Shown: positions 28,048 to 36,335 of the stretch, in pieces
Layout: every line of letters begins with the position of its first letter
How positions within the stretch are numbered: the stretch's first letter is position 1
Origin: Streptomyces griseochromogenes
Lineage (GTDB): Bacteria; Actinomycetota; Actinomycetes; Streptomycetales; Streptomycetaceae
Assembly (NCBI RefSeq): GCF_001542625.1
Contig: NZ_CP016279.1
Coordinates: 5,022,001-5,086,000 of the forward strand
Length of the DNA: 64,000 nt
Reading direction: 5' to 3'
Translations under genes and position numbers: made by a program
The notes under the pieces: generated by a model
Database searches by the model: none
What the model was told of the DNA's origin: nothing
Seen by the model: the letters and a program-made list of their open reading frames with translations, nothing else

Positions 28048-29007
28048 TCAGCGCTCGTTCTCGTCGGCCTCTTCGTCGTACTCGTCCTCCGGCTCCTCTT
28101 CGTCGTACTCCTCTCCTTCTTCTTCGTCGGACGCCTCGTCATCTTCTTCGTCGTACTCCTCCTGGTCCTCGTCCTCCCCTGCCGCTTCCTCCTCTTCCAG
28201 CGCCTCCTCATGGCTGCGGACCACCTCGCTGTCGCGGATCTCCCCGCGCCAGCCCTCGACTTCCTCGTCGGCGAACGTGACGTAGCGCTGGAAGTTCTTG
28301 AAGTCCAGCCGCAATCGGCGGCCTTGGGCGCGCCACAGGTTGCCGGTCTTCTCGAAGAAGCCCGAGGGGTAGTACTCGACGACGAGCACGATGCGCGTCA
28401 GGGTGGGCGTGAGTTCGTGAAAGCTGACACACCCGTGAGTGGTGCCTTTCGCGCCCTCGGAGTTCCACACGATGCGGTCGTCCGGCACTTGCTCCTCAAC
28501 TGTCGCCTTCCAGCCGCGAGTCGAGGGGCCGACCTTGACCTTCCAGGTGCTGGCGGCCTCGTCGTTCTTGGACACACTGCGTACGCCTTTGGTGAAGCCG
28601 CTGAACTCCTCGTACTGGGTCCAGTAGTTGTACGCCGTGCGGATCGGGACCCCCACGTCCAGTACTTCGATGATGTTCATGACCTTGGTGCTGCCGGCCT
28701 TGCCACTGCCTCCTCCGCCGAAAACGCTCTTGACCTTGCCCATCACGCTGTCCTTGAGCCCCTTGGCCTTCTCACCCACGAATGCCTTCAGCGGGGATTC
28801 GCCATGGAGAATCCGACTGCCGACGCCGGCGAGTGTTCCCCCGTTCTCGGCCACATCGAGAAGCTGGTCGGTGACATCCCCCAACTTGTCCCCTGCCTTG
28901 TCGACGAGATGTCCCATCTGAGCGCCGAGGTAGTCGACGAACTCTTCGCGCAGCAGGTCCAGACCCGAACTCTCTTCGTGGTTGGTGTCACGCACTTTGC
29001 CGGCCAT
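28048..29007 (-). CDS. gvpZ: Gas vesicle-associated SRPBCC protein (GvpZ-like) with acidic tail
   Basis: This 319-residue protein has three parts: an N-terminal helical part (residues 10-90: LDLLREEFVDYLGAQMGHLVDK, VTDQLLDVAENG), a central SRPBCC domain (residues about 110-255: EVLDVGVPIRTAYNYWTQYEEFSGFTKGVRSV) and a C-terminal tail of about 60 residues that is nearly all Glu/Asp. The order GvpY-like, GvpZ-like matches the Y-Z pair of S. coelicolor-type gvp clusters, so the name is by context and architecture. ATG 29007 has GGAGG before it and follows the gvpY stop by 3 bp. It probably acts in gas vesicle assembly or ligand binding in the cytoplasm. The direction is opposite to gvpO-K. Confidence 0.82.
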   Translation of the reverse strand: MAGKVRDTNHEESSGLDLLREEFVDYLGAQMGHLVDKAGDKLGDVTDQLLDVAENGGTLAGVGSRILHGESPLKAFVGEKAKGLKDSVMGKVKSVFGGGGSGKAGSTKVMNIIEVLDVGVPIRTAYNYWTQYEEFSGFTKGVRSVSKNDEAASTWKVKVGPSTRGWKATVEEQVPDDRIVWNSEGAKGTTHGCVSFHELTPTLTRIVLVVEYYPSGFFEKTGNLWRAQGRRLRLDFKNFQRYVTFADEEVEGWRGEIRDSEVVRSHEEALEEEEAAGEDEDQEEYDEEDDEASDEEEGEEYDEEEPEDEYDEEADENER

Positions 29008-29010
29008 GGC

Positions 29011-29865
29011 CTACCTCCGCCGCGCGGTCGTCTTCTTGGCAGCGGTCTTCCGCGCCGGAGCCGTCTTCCGCGCCGGGGCCGTCTTCCTGGCCGGAGCCTT
29101 CTTCGCGGCCGTCCTCTTCGCGGAAGTCTTCTTGGCTGCGGGCCTCTTCGCGGCGGCCTTCTTGGCGGGACGCGGAGACTTCTTCGCAGTCTCCTTCGCC
29201 GGTGCCGCCTTCTTGGCGGGGGGCCTGTGCGCTGCGGTCTTCTTCGCCGTGGCCGCCTTCCTTGCAGGAGCAGCCTTCCTGGCGGCCGCCTTACGGGGAG
29301 CGGGTGCGCCCGGGCGCTTCCGCGCCGTGGTTCCCGTCCGCCGACGGCGACGCTGCGTCGGTTCCTCCTCGGCCTCTTCCTCTTCGGGTTCCTCCTCCTC
29401 GGGCTCTTCCTCCAGTTCGTCCTCCGGCTCTTCTTCCTCCGATTCCTCCGCTCCCTCTTCCGCTTCTTCTTCCTCCTCGTAATGCCCCTCGCCCTTCTCC
29501 TGCTCCTCTTCGTACTCGTCTTCGTCCTCTTCGTACTCGTCCTCGTCCCTTTCCTGGCCAATGCGCAGCGTCCGCTCGTGGAGCGAGTCGGCGAGGTCGG
29601 AGAGGCGTCGATCGGCAGCAGCTGCCAGGGCTTGGCGGCCGGCGCCCAGCAGTTCGCCGCGCACCTGCTCGTTCAGTTCGGCGACCCCTGGAACATCACC
29701 GATCTTGCGGAGTCCTGTCGTCAGCAGCTGCTGGGGGTCGAGCCCAAAGCGGCGGCCGGCAAGGTAAGTTGCCATGGCGAAGGCAAGGCGCGCTTTCTTC
29801 GTGCGTCCGAGCACATAGCCCGCTGCGACGGCGGCGGCGAGGCTGACCTTGGTCGTGTCGTTCAT
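29011..29865 (-). CDS. gvpY: Gas vesicle protein GvpY-like, acidic then histone-H1-like tail
   Basis: A 284-residue protein starts at ATG 29865, with GAAGGGA upstream. Residues 1-95 form the conserved domain (TKVSLAAAVAAGYVLGRTKKARLAFAMATYLAGRRFG, then helices to DSLHERTLRIG). Residues about 98-160 are almost entirely Glu/Asp with some Gly/Tyr. Residues about 160-284 are Lys/Ala/Pro-rich repeats (AKKTxAKR, PARKTAPARKTA), like histone H1 or the C-terminus of HupS. A clean acidic block next to a basic block is unusual. The N-terminal segment has a Gly-Tyr-x-Leu-Gly hydrophobic helix. Function in gas vesicles is unknown; the name is by context. Confidence 0.8.
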   Translation of the reverse strand: MNDTTKVSLAAAVAAGYVLGRTKKARLAFAMATYLAGRRFGLDPQQLLTTGLRKIGDVPGVAELNEQVRGELLGAGRQALAAAADRRLSDLADSLHERTLRIGQERDEDEYEEDEDEYEEEQEKGEGHYEEEEEAEEGAEESEEEEPEDELEEEPEEEEPEEEEAEEEPTQRRRRRTGTTARKRPGAPAPRKAAARKAAPARKAATAKKTAAHRPPAKKAAPAKETAKKSPRPAKKAAAKRPAAKKTSAKRTAAKKAPARKTAPARKTAPARKTAAKKTTARRR

Positions 29866-30127
29866 GAGCGATTCCCTTCGCAAAGGGCAGGTGAAAACGC
29901 CCGCGTCCGGACTAACGCCCCGGTCCCGAACCCGCGATGGAGGCAGAAGGCGGATCGCACGCACCGTGCCTCACAGCCCGCTATGTCACTGACACACCAT
30001 GCAATCACCGGGCAGGCCGCCGCGAAGTCATCCACGCTGGGGCGATATGCATGCCTATGTGATGAAAGTATAGGGTTCGTGGGTGGGACATGGCGCCCGC
30101 GCGCCCGCTCCGACCACCGGAGAGATC

Positions 30128-30478
30128 ATGGCCGCACCAGAACCCCGAAGGCGATCCAGCGGTCGGAGCCACGGCTCCGACGGGGACGGCACGAGCGGTT
30201 CCCGTCGCCGCTCCGGCAAGGGCAACGCCGGCTGGGCCATGCGCTCCGCTGTCGGACAACTTCAGGAGTTGCTCGGTCGTGCTCCCGAGTCCGTCTCGGC
30301 ACTGAAACCGACCGAAACTGGTTGGGAGGCCGATGTTGAGGTACTCGAATTGGAGCGCGTCCCCGAAACCACCAGCGTGATGGCCACCTATCGAGTGACG
30401 CTCGACGAGGAAGGCGATCTGGTGGGATACGAACGGAAGCGCCGCTATACGCGTGGCCAAATCGACCGGCGGGGCTGA
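30128..30478 (+). CDS. gvpO: Gas vesicle protein GvpO
   Basis: A 116-residue protein. The N-terminal 45 residues are Ser/Arg/Gly-rich. The remainder is the GvpO domain: [74 protein letters not shown] 30128 is preceded by GGAGAG. GvpO is required for gas vesicle formation and lies first in Streptomyces clusters. It begins the plus-strand operon and is divergent from gvpY (262 bp between starts), so the two directions share a control region. Confidence 0.95.
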   Translation: MAAPEPRRRSSGRSHGSDGDGTSGSRRRSGKGNAGWAMRSAVGQLQELLGRAPESVSALKPTETGWEADVEVLELERVPETTSVMATYRVTLDEEGDLVGYERKRRYTRGQIDRRG

Positions 30479-30506
30479 GACACCACAGCCGGTGAAGGGA
30501 GGCACC

Positions 30507-30983
30507 ATGACAGTGGTGCCGCAAAGTGGAGGCGGTGTCGCTCGCGGTGGCGGCAGCAGCAGTAGCCTCTACGACGTCCTGGAACTCATTCTTGACCGCG
30601 GGCTTGTCATCGACGTGTTCGTCCGCGTGTCGCTGGTGGGGATCGAAATCCTCAAGATCGACATTCGCATCGTCGTGGCCAGCGTCGACACCTATCTGCG
30701 TTTCGCCGAGGCGTGCAACCGCCTTGACCTCGAATCCGGGAGGAAGGCGCCCGCCCAGTTGACCGACATCGTCGGAGACACGGTCGAGAGCGGAGCGAAA
30801 GGCAAGTCCAAGGGGGCCCTCTCCGGCGCGGCGGAAGCGGTCACCGATTCCCTCAAGGGGATCACCGGCCGTGACGACGCCGAAGAAGAAGAGCCCGAGG
30901 AAGAAGGCGAGGGCAAGGAAAGGGAACCCGTGGAGAGGCGACGGCGGCCGGTTCGGCGCACCTCCCGACGTGAGCGCGAATGA
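30507..30983 (+). CDS. gvpA: Gas vesicle structural protein GvpA with charged C-terminal extension
   Basis: A 158-residue protein with the major gas vesicle shell domain: [51 protein letters not shown], the classic hydrophobic amphipathic wall unit. A Gly/Ser-rich N-terminal leader of about 20 residues precedes it. An extension of about 80 residues follows, with an acidic stretch ([12 protein letters not shown]) and then an Arg-rich end ([19 protein letters not shown]). Cyanobacterial GvpA has about 70 residues, so the tail is a Streptomyces-type addition. ATG 30507 has AAGGGAGG upstream. It forms the ribs of the gas vesicle. Confidence 0.95.
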   Translation: MTVVPQSGGGVARGGGSSSSLYDVLELILDRGLVIDVFVRVSLVGIEILKIDIRIVVASVDTYLRFAEACNRLDLESGRKAPAQLTDIVGDTVESGAKGKSKGALSGAAEAVTDSLKGITGRDDAEEEEPEEEGEGKEREPVERRRRPVRRTSRRERE

Positions 30984-31010
30984 GGCTCGCCGCGCGAGAA
31001 GGAATGAGCC

Positions 31011-31724
31011 ATGGCCGTATACATCTACTCCATCACCGGCAAGCAGCATCCGCTCCGCCTCGACGGTCTCAACGGCGTCGGTGAACCCCCGGCGGGCTTG
31101 CGGACAGTGACGGCCGGACCGCTGTGTGCTGTGGTGAGCGATGCGCCAGAGGATCTACGCCCCAAGCGCCGCGACGTCATCGCGCACCAGGCCGTACAGG
31201 AGCGCCTCATGGCCGACGGCACCGTGCTCCCCATGCGGTTCGGCCTTATCGCCGAGAACGACGAGGCCGTCCTGGTGGCCCTGGAGCAGAATGCCGCGGA
31301 CTACACGGACCGGCTTCAGGCACTGGAGGGGTGCAGCGAGTACCACCTCAAAGCGTCGCAGGACGAGGACGCACTGCTACGGCAGATCCTGCGGGAGTCG
31401 GACGTGGCACGAGAGCTCAATGCCGAGATCCGGGGCGGCTCCGCCGCCCCCGACGCATCGCTGCGACTCGGTGAGCTGGTCGCCCAGGAGGTACAGACGC
31501 GGCAGGAGGCGCTGGCGGCGGGTGTGGTCGAAGCACTGCGTCCCTTCGCCCGGACGCTTGAATCATCCCAGCCGACGGGTTCGGATTTTCTCAACGTGTC
31601 GTTCCTGGTGACCGAGGACCGGGAAGAGGCGTTCCTCACCACGGAGTTGAGCGTCGCCCATCAGATGGGCGACGACGTCGACTTCCGGCTCAACGGCCCC
31701 CTGCCGCCCTACAGCTTCGTCTGA
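31011..31724 (+). CDS. gvpF: Gas vesicle protein GvpF (GvpL/F family)
   Basis: A 237-residue protein. Family features: MAVYIYSITGKQHPLRLDGLNGVG start, VVSDAPEDLRPKRRDVIAHQAVQERLMADGTVLPMRFG (the most conserved block), then a helical hairpin with VAQEVQTRQEALAAGVVEALRPFARTLE, and the C-terminal FLNVSFLVTEDREEAFL...PYSFV. GvpF/L proteins accompany shell assembly. The RBS GAAGGA precedes ATG 31011, 27 bp after gvpA. Confidence 0.95.
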   Translation: MAVYIYSITGKQHPLRLDGLNGVGEPPAGLRTVTAGPLCAVVSDAPEDLRPKRRDVIAHQAVQERLMADGTVLPMRFGLIAENDEAVLVALEQNAADYTDRLQALEGCSEYHLKASQDEDALLRQILRESDVARELNAEIRGGSAAPDASLRLGELVAQEVQTRQEALAAGVVEALRPFARTLESSQPTGSDFLNVSFLVTEDREEAFLTTELSVAHQMGDDVDFRLNGPLPPYSFV

Positions 31725-31734
31725 AGGAGTTCTC

Positions 31735-31977
31735 ATGGGCCTGTTCACCCAACTCGTCACCCTTCCCCTGGCCCCCGTGCGCGGCGTCGTATGGGTCGTG
31801 GAGCGGGTCCGGGAGGAAGCCGAGAACCAGTACTACGACCCCGCACCGGTGCACCGCGAACTCGCCGAGCTCGAACGTCTCCTCGTCGCGGGGGACATCG
31901 ACGAGGAGACGTTCGACCAGCGCGAGGACGAACTGCTCGACCGGCTGGAGGAGATCCGTGCCTACCGGCAGGGCTGA
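31735..31977 (+). CDS. gvpG: Gas vesicle protein GvpG
   Basis: An 80-residue protein beginning MGLFTQLVTLPLAPVRGVVWVVERVREEAENQYYDPAPVHRELAELERLLVAGDIDEETFDQREDELLDRL. This is the standard GvpG pattern: N-terminal Pro-rich amphipathic piece, then charged helices. AAGGAG lies before ATG 31735. It is required for gas vesicle assembly as part of the GvpF/G/L-type machinery. It is followed directly by gvpJ, where S. coelicolor-type clusters have gvpY and gvpZ. Confidence 0.95.
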   Translation: MGLFTQLVTLPLAPVRGVVWVVERVREEAENQYYDPAPVHRELAELERLLVAGDIDEETFDQREDELLDRLEEIRAYRQG

Positions 31978-32016
31978 CGCTCCTGATCCGGCCCGAGGGA
32001 ATTCGAGGCCGCAACC

Positions 32017-32424
32017 GTGACTGAACCCCTGGCCAACAGGCTTGGTTCCTACCCGTCCCGAGCGGCGCCGCCCTACGGACAGGGCTCCTCCGCCAATCTC
32101 GCCGACATTCTTGAACGAGTACTCGACAAGGGCATCGTCATCGCGGGCGACATACAGATCAACCTTCTCGACATCGAGCTGTTGACCATAAAACTGCGCC
32201 TCCTGGTCGCCTCCGTCGACAAAGCGAAGGAAATGGGTATCGACTGGTGGGAGCACGATCCCGCGCTCTCCTCCCGGGCCAGCGGTGAACGGTCACTGGC
32301 CGAGGAGAACCGCCGGTTGCGGGCCGAGATCGATACTCTCCGCCAGGGCAACGCCCTCCCCGTGGAGGAGGAAGCGCCCCGGGTCACGGGCGGCCGTCGC
32401 CGGGGAAGTGCTCGCGATGAGTGA
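32017..32424 (+). CDS. gvpJ: Gas vesicle protein GvpJ (GvpA-like)
   Basis: A 135-residue protein from GTG 32017. A GvpA-like domain (SANLADILERVLDKGIVIAGDIQINLLDIELLTIKLRLLVASVDKAKEMGIDWWEHDP) is followed by a charged coiled-coil-like C-terminus (SLAEENRRLRAEIDTLRQG) and a basic end. GvpJ is a minor shell protein, probably at cone tips. It overlaps gvpL by 8 bases. Confidence 0.93.
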   Translation: MTEPLANRLGSYPSRAAPPYGQGSSANLADILERVLDKGIVIAGDIQINLLDIELLTIKLRLLVASVDKAKEMGIDWWEHDPALSSRASGERSLAEENRRLRAEIDTLRQGNALPVEEEAPRVTGGRRRGSARDE

Positions 32425-33241
32425 CCTGCTGACGTACGCGTATGCGGTGGTACGCGCCGCCGGGGGATTGCAGGAGGCGGCCGCTCCGCTCCGGGGCGTC
32501 GCCGACGCCCCGGTCGGCCTCGTCACCGACACCGGCGTCGTTCAGCTGGGGCTCGTGGTGAGTCATGTGCCGGCGCAGGACTTCAGGGAGGACGCTCTCA
32601 AGCGGCATCTCGAGGACCTGGAATGGCTGGAGGCGGTGGCCCGAGCCCACCACGGCGTCATCGAGGCCCTGGCCGAGCGCACCACCGTCCTTCCTCTGCG
32701 CCTGGCGACCGTCTACCTCGACGACCAGCGGGCCCGGGAGGTCCTGTCAGCCGGGCGGACCGTGTTCGCCGAGCGCCTGGCCCGGCTCTCCGAACATGTC
32801 GAATGGGGGGTCAAGATCTATGTCGAGCCGTCCGAGGTCCCCGCGGCCCCGGCCGTTCCGGCTGCGGACCTGACCCCCGGGCGCGCCTATCTGCGGAACC
32901 GCCGGCAGCAGCAAAGTGTTCGCGACACCGTCTACCAGGCTGCGCAGAAGGCCGCCGAGCGGGTGGAGACCGCGGGCCGCAAGCACGCGGCCGACCGGGT
33001 CCGGCACCGAGTACAGCAGGGTTTTCTCGCCGAAGCGGCCGGCAGCGCCGCCGGCGAGAACGTGGTCAATGACGCCTACCTTGTGCCCCTGAATCGTTGC
33101 GACGACTTCCTGGCCGACGTGACGCGCGCCGCCGACGGGCTGGACGGGGTACGGGTCGAGGCCACCGGCCCCTGGGCTCCGTACTCCTTCGCCATGCCAC
33201 CCGGTGAATCCGGCGGTACCGCGGAGGGAGCGCCCCCGTGA
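32417..33241 (+). CDS. gvpL: Gas vesicle protein GvpL (GvpL/F family)
   Basis: A 274-residue protein with MSDLLTYAYAVVRA, then the conserved VARAHHGVIEALAERTTVLPLRLATVYLDDQRAREVLS, and the C-terminal VVNDAYLVPLNRCDDFLADV...APYSF. It is a second GvpF/L protein distinct from that at 31011. ATG 32417 was chosen because GGGGAAG lies upstream and it overlaps the gvpJ stop. A GTG at 32408 would add three residues. It overlaps gvpS by 4 bases at its end. Confidence 0.93.
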   Translation: MSDLLTYAYAVVRAAGGLQEAAAPLRGVADAPVGLVTDTGVVQLGLVVSHVPAQDFREDALKRHLEDLEWLEAVARAHHGVIEALAERTTVLPLRLATVYLDDQRAREVLSAGRTVFAERLARLSEHVEWGVKIYVEPSEVPAAPAVPAADLTPGRAYLRNRRQQQSVRDTVYQAAQKAAERVETAGRKHAADRVRHRVQQGFLAEAAGSAAGENVVNDAYLVPLNRCDDFLADVTRAADGLDGVRVEATGPWAPYSFAMPPGESGGTAEGAPP

Positions 33242-33477
33242 TCACGCCTGGCCCGCCACCGGAAGCGGAGCGCCTGCCCCAGCGGCAGGTCGCTCTCATC
33301 GATCTGCTGGACCGGCTGCTGACCGGTGGGGTCGTCCTCACCGGTGACGTCGTGCTGTCCATCGCGGACATCGATCTGGTACGCGTCTCGCTGCGTGCCC
33401 TGATCGTTTCCATCAGCGAGCAGAACCCCTCGCCATGGACGAGCACCAGCCCGCTGCGCGGCGACCATGACAGCTGA
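33238..33477 (+). CDS. gvpS: Gas vesicle protein GvpS (GvpA-like)
   Basis: A 79-residue protein from GTG 33238, with QRQVALIDLLDRLLTGGVVLTGDVVLSIADIDLVRVSLRALIVSISE. It is a short GvpA-family unit (hydrophobic beta-hairpin and helices) with no long tail. Stop and start overlap gvpL and gvpK, so translation is coupled. Confidence 0.92.
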   Translation: MITPGPPPEAERLPQRQVALIDLLDRLLTGGVVLTGDVVLSIADIDLVRVSLRALIVSISEQNPSPWTSTSPLRGDHDS

Positions 33478-33877
33478 GGGCGGGAGCCGGCCGCCGTGCC
33501 GCGCCGACGAAGTTGCGGAGGCCGCCGCACGCGCCTTCCGGCTGCTGCCCGCAGCCCCACGCGACCTGGACCCGCCGGCCGGAAAAGGCCCACGTTCCCC
33601 GGCTCGGCGGATCAGCTCCGACCGCGACACCGTCGAACGGGACCTCCTCAAGCTCGTCCTCACCCTCGTGGAACTGCTGCGCCAACTCATGGAACGACAG
33701 GCCCTGCACCGCGTCGACCAAGGAGACCTGACCGACGAACAGGAAGAACGCCTGGGCGCGACACTCATGCTCCTCCACGACCGCATGAGCGACTTGTGCG
33801 CCCAGTACGGACTGACCATGGAGGACCTCAACCTGGACCTCGGGCCGCTGGGCACACTGCTTCCGCCCTCCGACTGA
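33467..33877 (+). CDS. gvpK: Gas vesicle protein GvpK
   Basis: A 136-residue protein with ISSDRDTVERDLLKLVLTLVELLRQLMERQALHRVDQGDLTDEQEERLGATLMLLHDRMSDLCAQYGLTMEDLNLDLGPLGTLLP, the full GvpK pattern. It is last in the gvp operon. Its C-terminal 40 residues recur as a fragment at 23919-24071. The downstream 180 bases have no gene. Confidence 0.94.
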   Translation: MTAEGGSRPPCRADEVAEAAARAFRLLPAAPRDLDPPAGKGPRSPARRISSDRDTVERDLLKLVLTLVELLRQLMERQALHRVDQGDLTDEQEERLGATLMLLHDRMSDLCAQYGLTMEDLNLDLGPLGTLLPPSD

Positions 33878-34061
33878 ACTCCCGGCCGTATGCGGCAATA
33901 CCGCTGTCCACGCGGTGGATCTAGGGTGTCGAGGACGTGCCACAGCTCACTCGGTGACCGCCGAGGGGCCGAAACGAGACAGCGCCTGAGCCGACCGGAG
34001 CCGAGTCGGGCGCCGTACGACAGGTCAGAGGGGTACCCGCACCGTAGGGCGTGTGGGTCGG

Positions 34062-34217
34062 TCACCAGTAGTGGCGTCGACCGGCGACAGCGTGTCCCAT
34101 CGAGCCGAGGATCCACAGGACGGCGCCGACGACCAGCAGGATGATCCCGATGGTCCACAGGATGGATATCCCGGTGAGGAAGCCGACGACGAGCAGAATG
34201 ATGCCTAGGACGATCAT
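34062..34217 (-). CDS. Small hydrophobic membrane protein (DUF6131-like)
   Basis: A 51-residue protein from ATG 34217, with GGGGAGA upstream. Two predicted transmembrane helices: MIVLGIILLVVGFLTG and WTIGIILLVVGAVLWILG, then GHAVAGRRHYW. Such short proteins are common in actinobacterial stress operons and carry no known activity. It appears to be the last gene of the minus-strand Asp23/AmaP operon; the preceding stop (34306) is 88 bp away. Confidence 0.8.
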   Translation of the reverse strand: MIVLGIILLVVGFLTGISILWTIGIILLVVGAVLWILGSMGHAVAGRRHYW

Positions 34218-34305
34218 GATGTCTCCCCTGGGGAGTGGTGTCGGTGCCCCTGTGAACTGCGAGAGAGCGCAAGGGCGGTGGACACGGGGATGGTCGGTCT
34301 CCTTC

Positions 34306-34914
34306 TTACTCCGCGCGGTGCGGTTTGTGGCCGGCGACCTGCAGGCGGACCTCGGTGGGCATGCCAGGGGTGCCGGTGGACCGACGGGCGGTTCGGAGCG
34401 GGCCCTCGCACAGGACATCGAAGACGGTGCCGGGGGACGCCTGAGGGGTGAGAATGAGTGCGACGCGGGTGCGGGGGTGGGCAGGGCGTCCGGTGATGCG
34501 TACGGCCGCGTGCTCGACCGCCGGCAGGGCGCCGGCTTCGGTCGCGATCGCGTCGCTGAGCGCGCTGTCGCGCAGCTCGACGCCCTCCTGCGGGGGTGTG
34601 CCACCGACGGGCAGTGCTCCTGGGTGGCGTCGGCGAAGTTGGGCGAGCAGCCACCACAGGGCGAGCAGGGCGACGAGGACGAGGCCGGCGATGACCGCGG
34701 GCCACCACCACCAGCCCTGGCTGCTCCAGCGGGCTCGGTCGGCGGAGCCGAGCAGGACGTCGTCCGGGGTGGTCAGGGGCCAGCCGGTGGGCGGGACCAG
34801 ATCGTGTCGCCGGTAGATGTCGAGCCCGGCGAAGAGGACCAGCAGACCGCCGCCGAGCAGTACCAGTCCGGCGAGGGCCAGAAGACTGCGGTTGAGTACG
34901 GGTCGCGGCGTCAT
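34306..34914 (-). CDS. amaP: Alkaline shock response membrane anchor protein AmaP
   Basis: A 202-residue protein. Two predicted membrane helices (LLALAGLVLLGGGLLVLFAG and WWWPAVIAGLVLVALLALWWLL) flank a short loop, and a cytosolic C-terminal domain (ELRDSALSDAIATEAGALPAVEHAAVRITGRPAHPRTRVALILT) follows. In Staphylococcus, AmaP anchors Asp23 to the membrane. The gene order Asp23, DUF2273, Asp23, DUF6286, AmaP is the standard Streptomyces version. ATG 34914 is preceded by GGAGCACGCACC. Confidence 0.88.
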   Translation of the reverse strand: MTPRPVLNRSLLALAGLVLLGGGLLVLFAGLDIYRRHDLVPPTGWPLTTPDDVLLGSADRARWSSQGWWWWPAVIAGLVLVALLALWWLLAQLRRRHPGALPVGGTPPQEGVELRDSALSDAIATEAGALPAVEHAAVRITGRPAHPRTRVALILTPQASPGTVFDVLCEGPLRTARRSTGTPGMPTEVRLQVAGHKPHRAE

Positions 34915-34944
34915 GGTGCGTGCTCCGGTCCAGGGGGTTTTCGC

Positions 34945-35625
34945 TCAGTGGGTGCGTTGCCGCACTCGTACGACGATGCGGGGAGGGCGGACGAGGGCGA
35001 GCTGGTCGCGCTCGTGGTCAAGGGCGGCGGTGAGGTCGTCCTTCACCTGGTGGGGGTCGCGGAAGCGGACGTCCGCGCGGGCTTTCACGCGGTGGCGGCG
35101 CACCCGGACGCGGGCCTTACTGACCCCGGGTACCCGCATGGCGGCGTCGCGCAGCACATCGGCGGCGCCGTCTCGGTCCAGGCAGGCCCGCAGCCCGGGC
35201 GCGGGGGAGCGCAGGGGCAGCCAGTGGCGTAGGCCGGGAGTGAGTGCCAGCACGAGCAACCAGATGCCGACGGCGGCGGCCACGGAGGCTCCCGTGAGCA
35301 TCCAGATGTCGTCCACGGGGCGGGTGGCCAGTTCGTCGGCCAGGTGCCTGCGCCAGGCTGCCGCAGGGCGTCCCGCCCGTACGGCGACGACGTCGATCAG
35401 CGCCGCGCCCGCCGCCACGAGAACCACCGAGGCGACCAGTGCGGCCGGAATGCGGCGCGCGGACCACGGTCGGTGCGCCCGGTGTCGTCTGTCGTCTTCA
35501 CCGGCCTTGAGGTTCGAGCTGGACACCTTGCGTTCGGTTGGATCGGGCTCCTTCGCCGGCGGCACTGTGGCACGGTGCGCGGACGGCGCGGAGCTGGGGC
35601 CGGGATGACCGGAATCGGGTGTCAT
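34945..35625 (-). CDS. DUF6286 membrane protein
   Basis: A 226-residue protein. The N-terminal 50 residues are hydrophilic and disordered. Two hydrophobic helices follow (IPAALVASVVLVAAGAALIDVVA and MLTGASVAAAVGIWLLVLALTPG). A C-terminal domain contains VPGVSKARVRVRRHRVKARADVRFRDPHQVKDDLTAAL, a beta-rich fold like that in AmaP. It is always found between Asp23 and AmaP in Streptomyces. Function unknown, probably part of the same envelope complex. Confidence 0.85.
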   Translation of the reverse strand: MTPDSGHPGPSSAPSAHRATVPPAKEPDPTERKVSSSNLKAGEDDRRHRAHRPWSARRIPAALVASVVLVAAGAALIDVVAVRAGRPAAAWRRHLADELATRPVDDIWMLTGASVAAAVGIWLLVLALTPGLRHWLPLRSPAPGLRACLDRDGAADVLRDAAMRVPGVSKARVRVRRHRVKARADVRFRDPHQVKDDLTAALDHERDQLALVRPPRIVVRVRQRTH

Positions 35626-35677
35626 CGCGATCCCCCTTTCTGAACGACGTGCCCGGCGATCCGGGCCGCGCGGCCGC

Positions 35678-36085
35678 TCACCGGACCCGCCCCCGGCTCG
35701 CGTCGGCGGCGGTCACCAGCCGCCGGACGGTGAGGAGGACCTCTCCCACCCTCAGGCCGGTCAGCTGAGCCACCCGTTCGGCGACGTCGCGCTGGATCCG
35801 CTCGCAGACCTGGGGGATGTCGGTGGGGTAGGGCAGGTCCATGGTCAGGTGCAGGCGCACCGATCCGGTACGGACGGCCGCAGAGGCGTGGGGTGCCGTT
35901 GGCCCGTCCCGGTCGGGCGGTAGGGCGGCGCGCCGGGACTGGGCCGTGCGCGCGGCCCGGGCGGCGATGCGGGCGACCACCCTGTCCGGGATGACGGTGG
36001 CGCCCCGCTCGGCCGGGGGCGGCAGGCCGACGGCCGGTGCCGGCGGGCTCGCCCCGTCGTCGGGGGAGCCGGGCCGGGTGTTCAT
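35678..36085 (-). CDS. Asp23/Gls24-family envelope stress protein
   Basis: A 135-residue protein with the Asp23 fold: a short beta strand ATVIPDRVVARIAARAA, then VRLHLTMDLPYPTDIPQVCERIQRDVAERVAQLTGLRVGEVLLTVRRLV. The N-terminus is Pro-rich. ATG 36085 overlaps the TGA of the preceding DUF2273 gene (ATGA), so it is translationally coupled. Asp23 proteins bind the AmaP membrane anchor and support envelope stress tolerance. Confidence 0.88.
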   Translation of the reverse strand: MNTRPGSPDDGASPPAPAVGLPPPAERGATVIPDRVVARIAARAARTAQSRRAALPPDRDGPTAPHASAAVRTGSVRLHLTMDLPYPTDIPQVCERIQRDVAERVAQLTGLRVGEVLLTVRRLVTAADASRGRVR

Positions 36086-36252
36086 CGCTGTCTCCGCGCA
36101 TGGAGGTCGAGGTCGCCCTGCACGACAAGGCCGACGATCAGCCCCACCGTGCCCAGGACGAGAACGAGCAGGAATGCCCAGAAGCCGCCGAAGTAAGCGG
36201 CGAAACCCAGGGCCATGCCGGCCGCGAGGCCCGTTGTCGCTGTGTTCATCAT
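36082..36252 (-). CDS. DUF2273-family small membrane protein
   Basis: A 56-residue protein (MMNTATTGLAAGMALGFAAYFGG...LVLVLGTVGLIVG) with two hydrophobic helices and a basic end. It overlaps the Asp23 start by 4 bases. DUF2273 proteins regularly lie between Asp23 paralogues. It is short, so easy to miss; the start is ATG 36252 or the next codon. Confidence 0.85.
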   Translation of the reverse strand: MMNTATTGLAAGMALGFAAYFGGFWAFLLVLVLGTVGLIVGLVVQGDLDLHARRQR

Positions 36253-36335
36253 GCGCTCACCCGTCTCGCGAGGGTCCCTCTCGCCGTGATCACCCGCTCA
36301 GGCCCGAAGACACGGCGCGGTGGTCACGTCAGCGG

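Noticed and set aside
28208..29846. Plus-strand Leu/Arg/Phe-rich frames across the gvpY and gvpZ region
   Set aside because: They are the complement of acidic (GAG/GAA) and Lys/Ala codon repeats of gvpZ and gvpY and lack a start, RBS or similarity to known membrane proteins.
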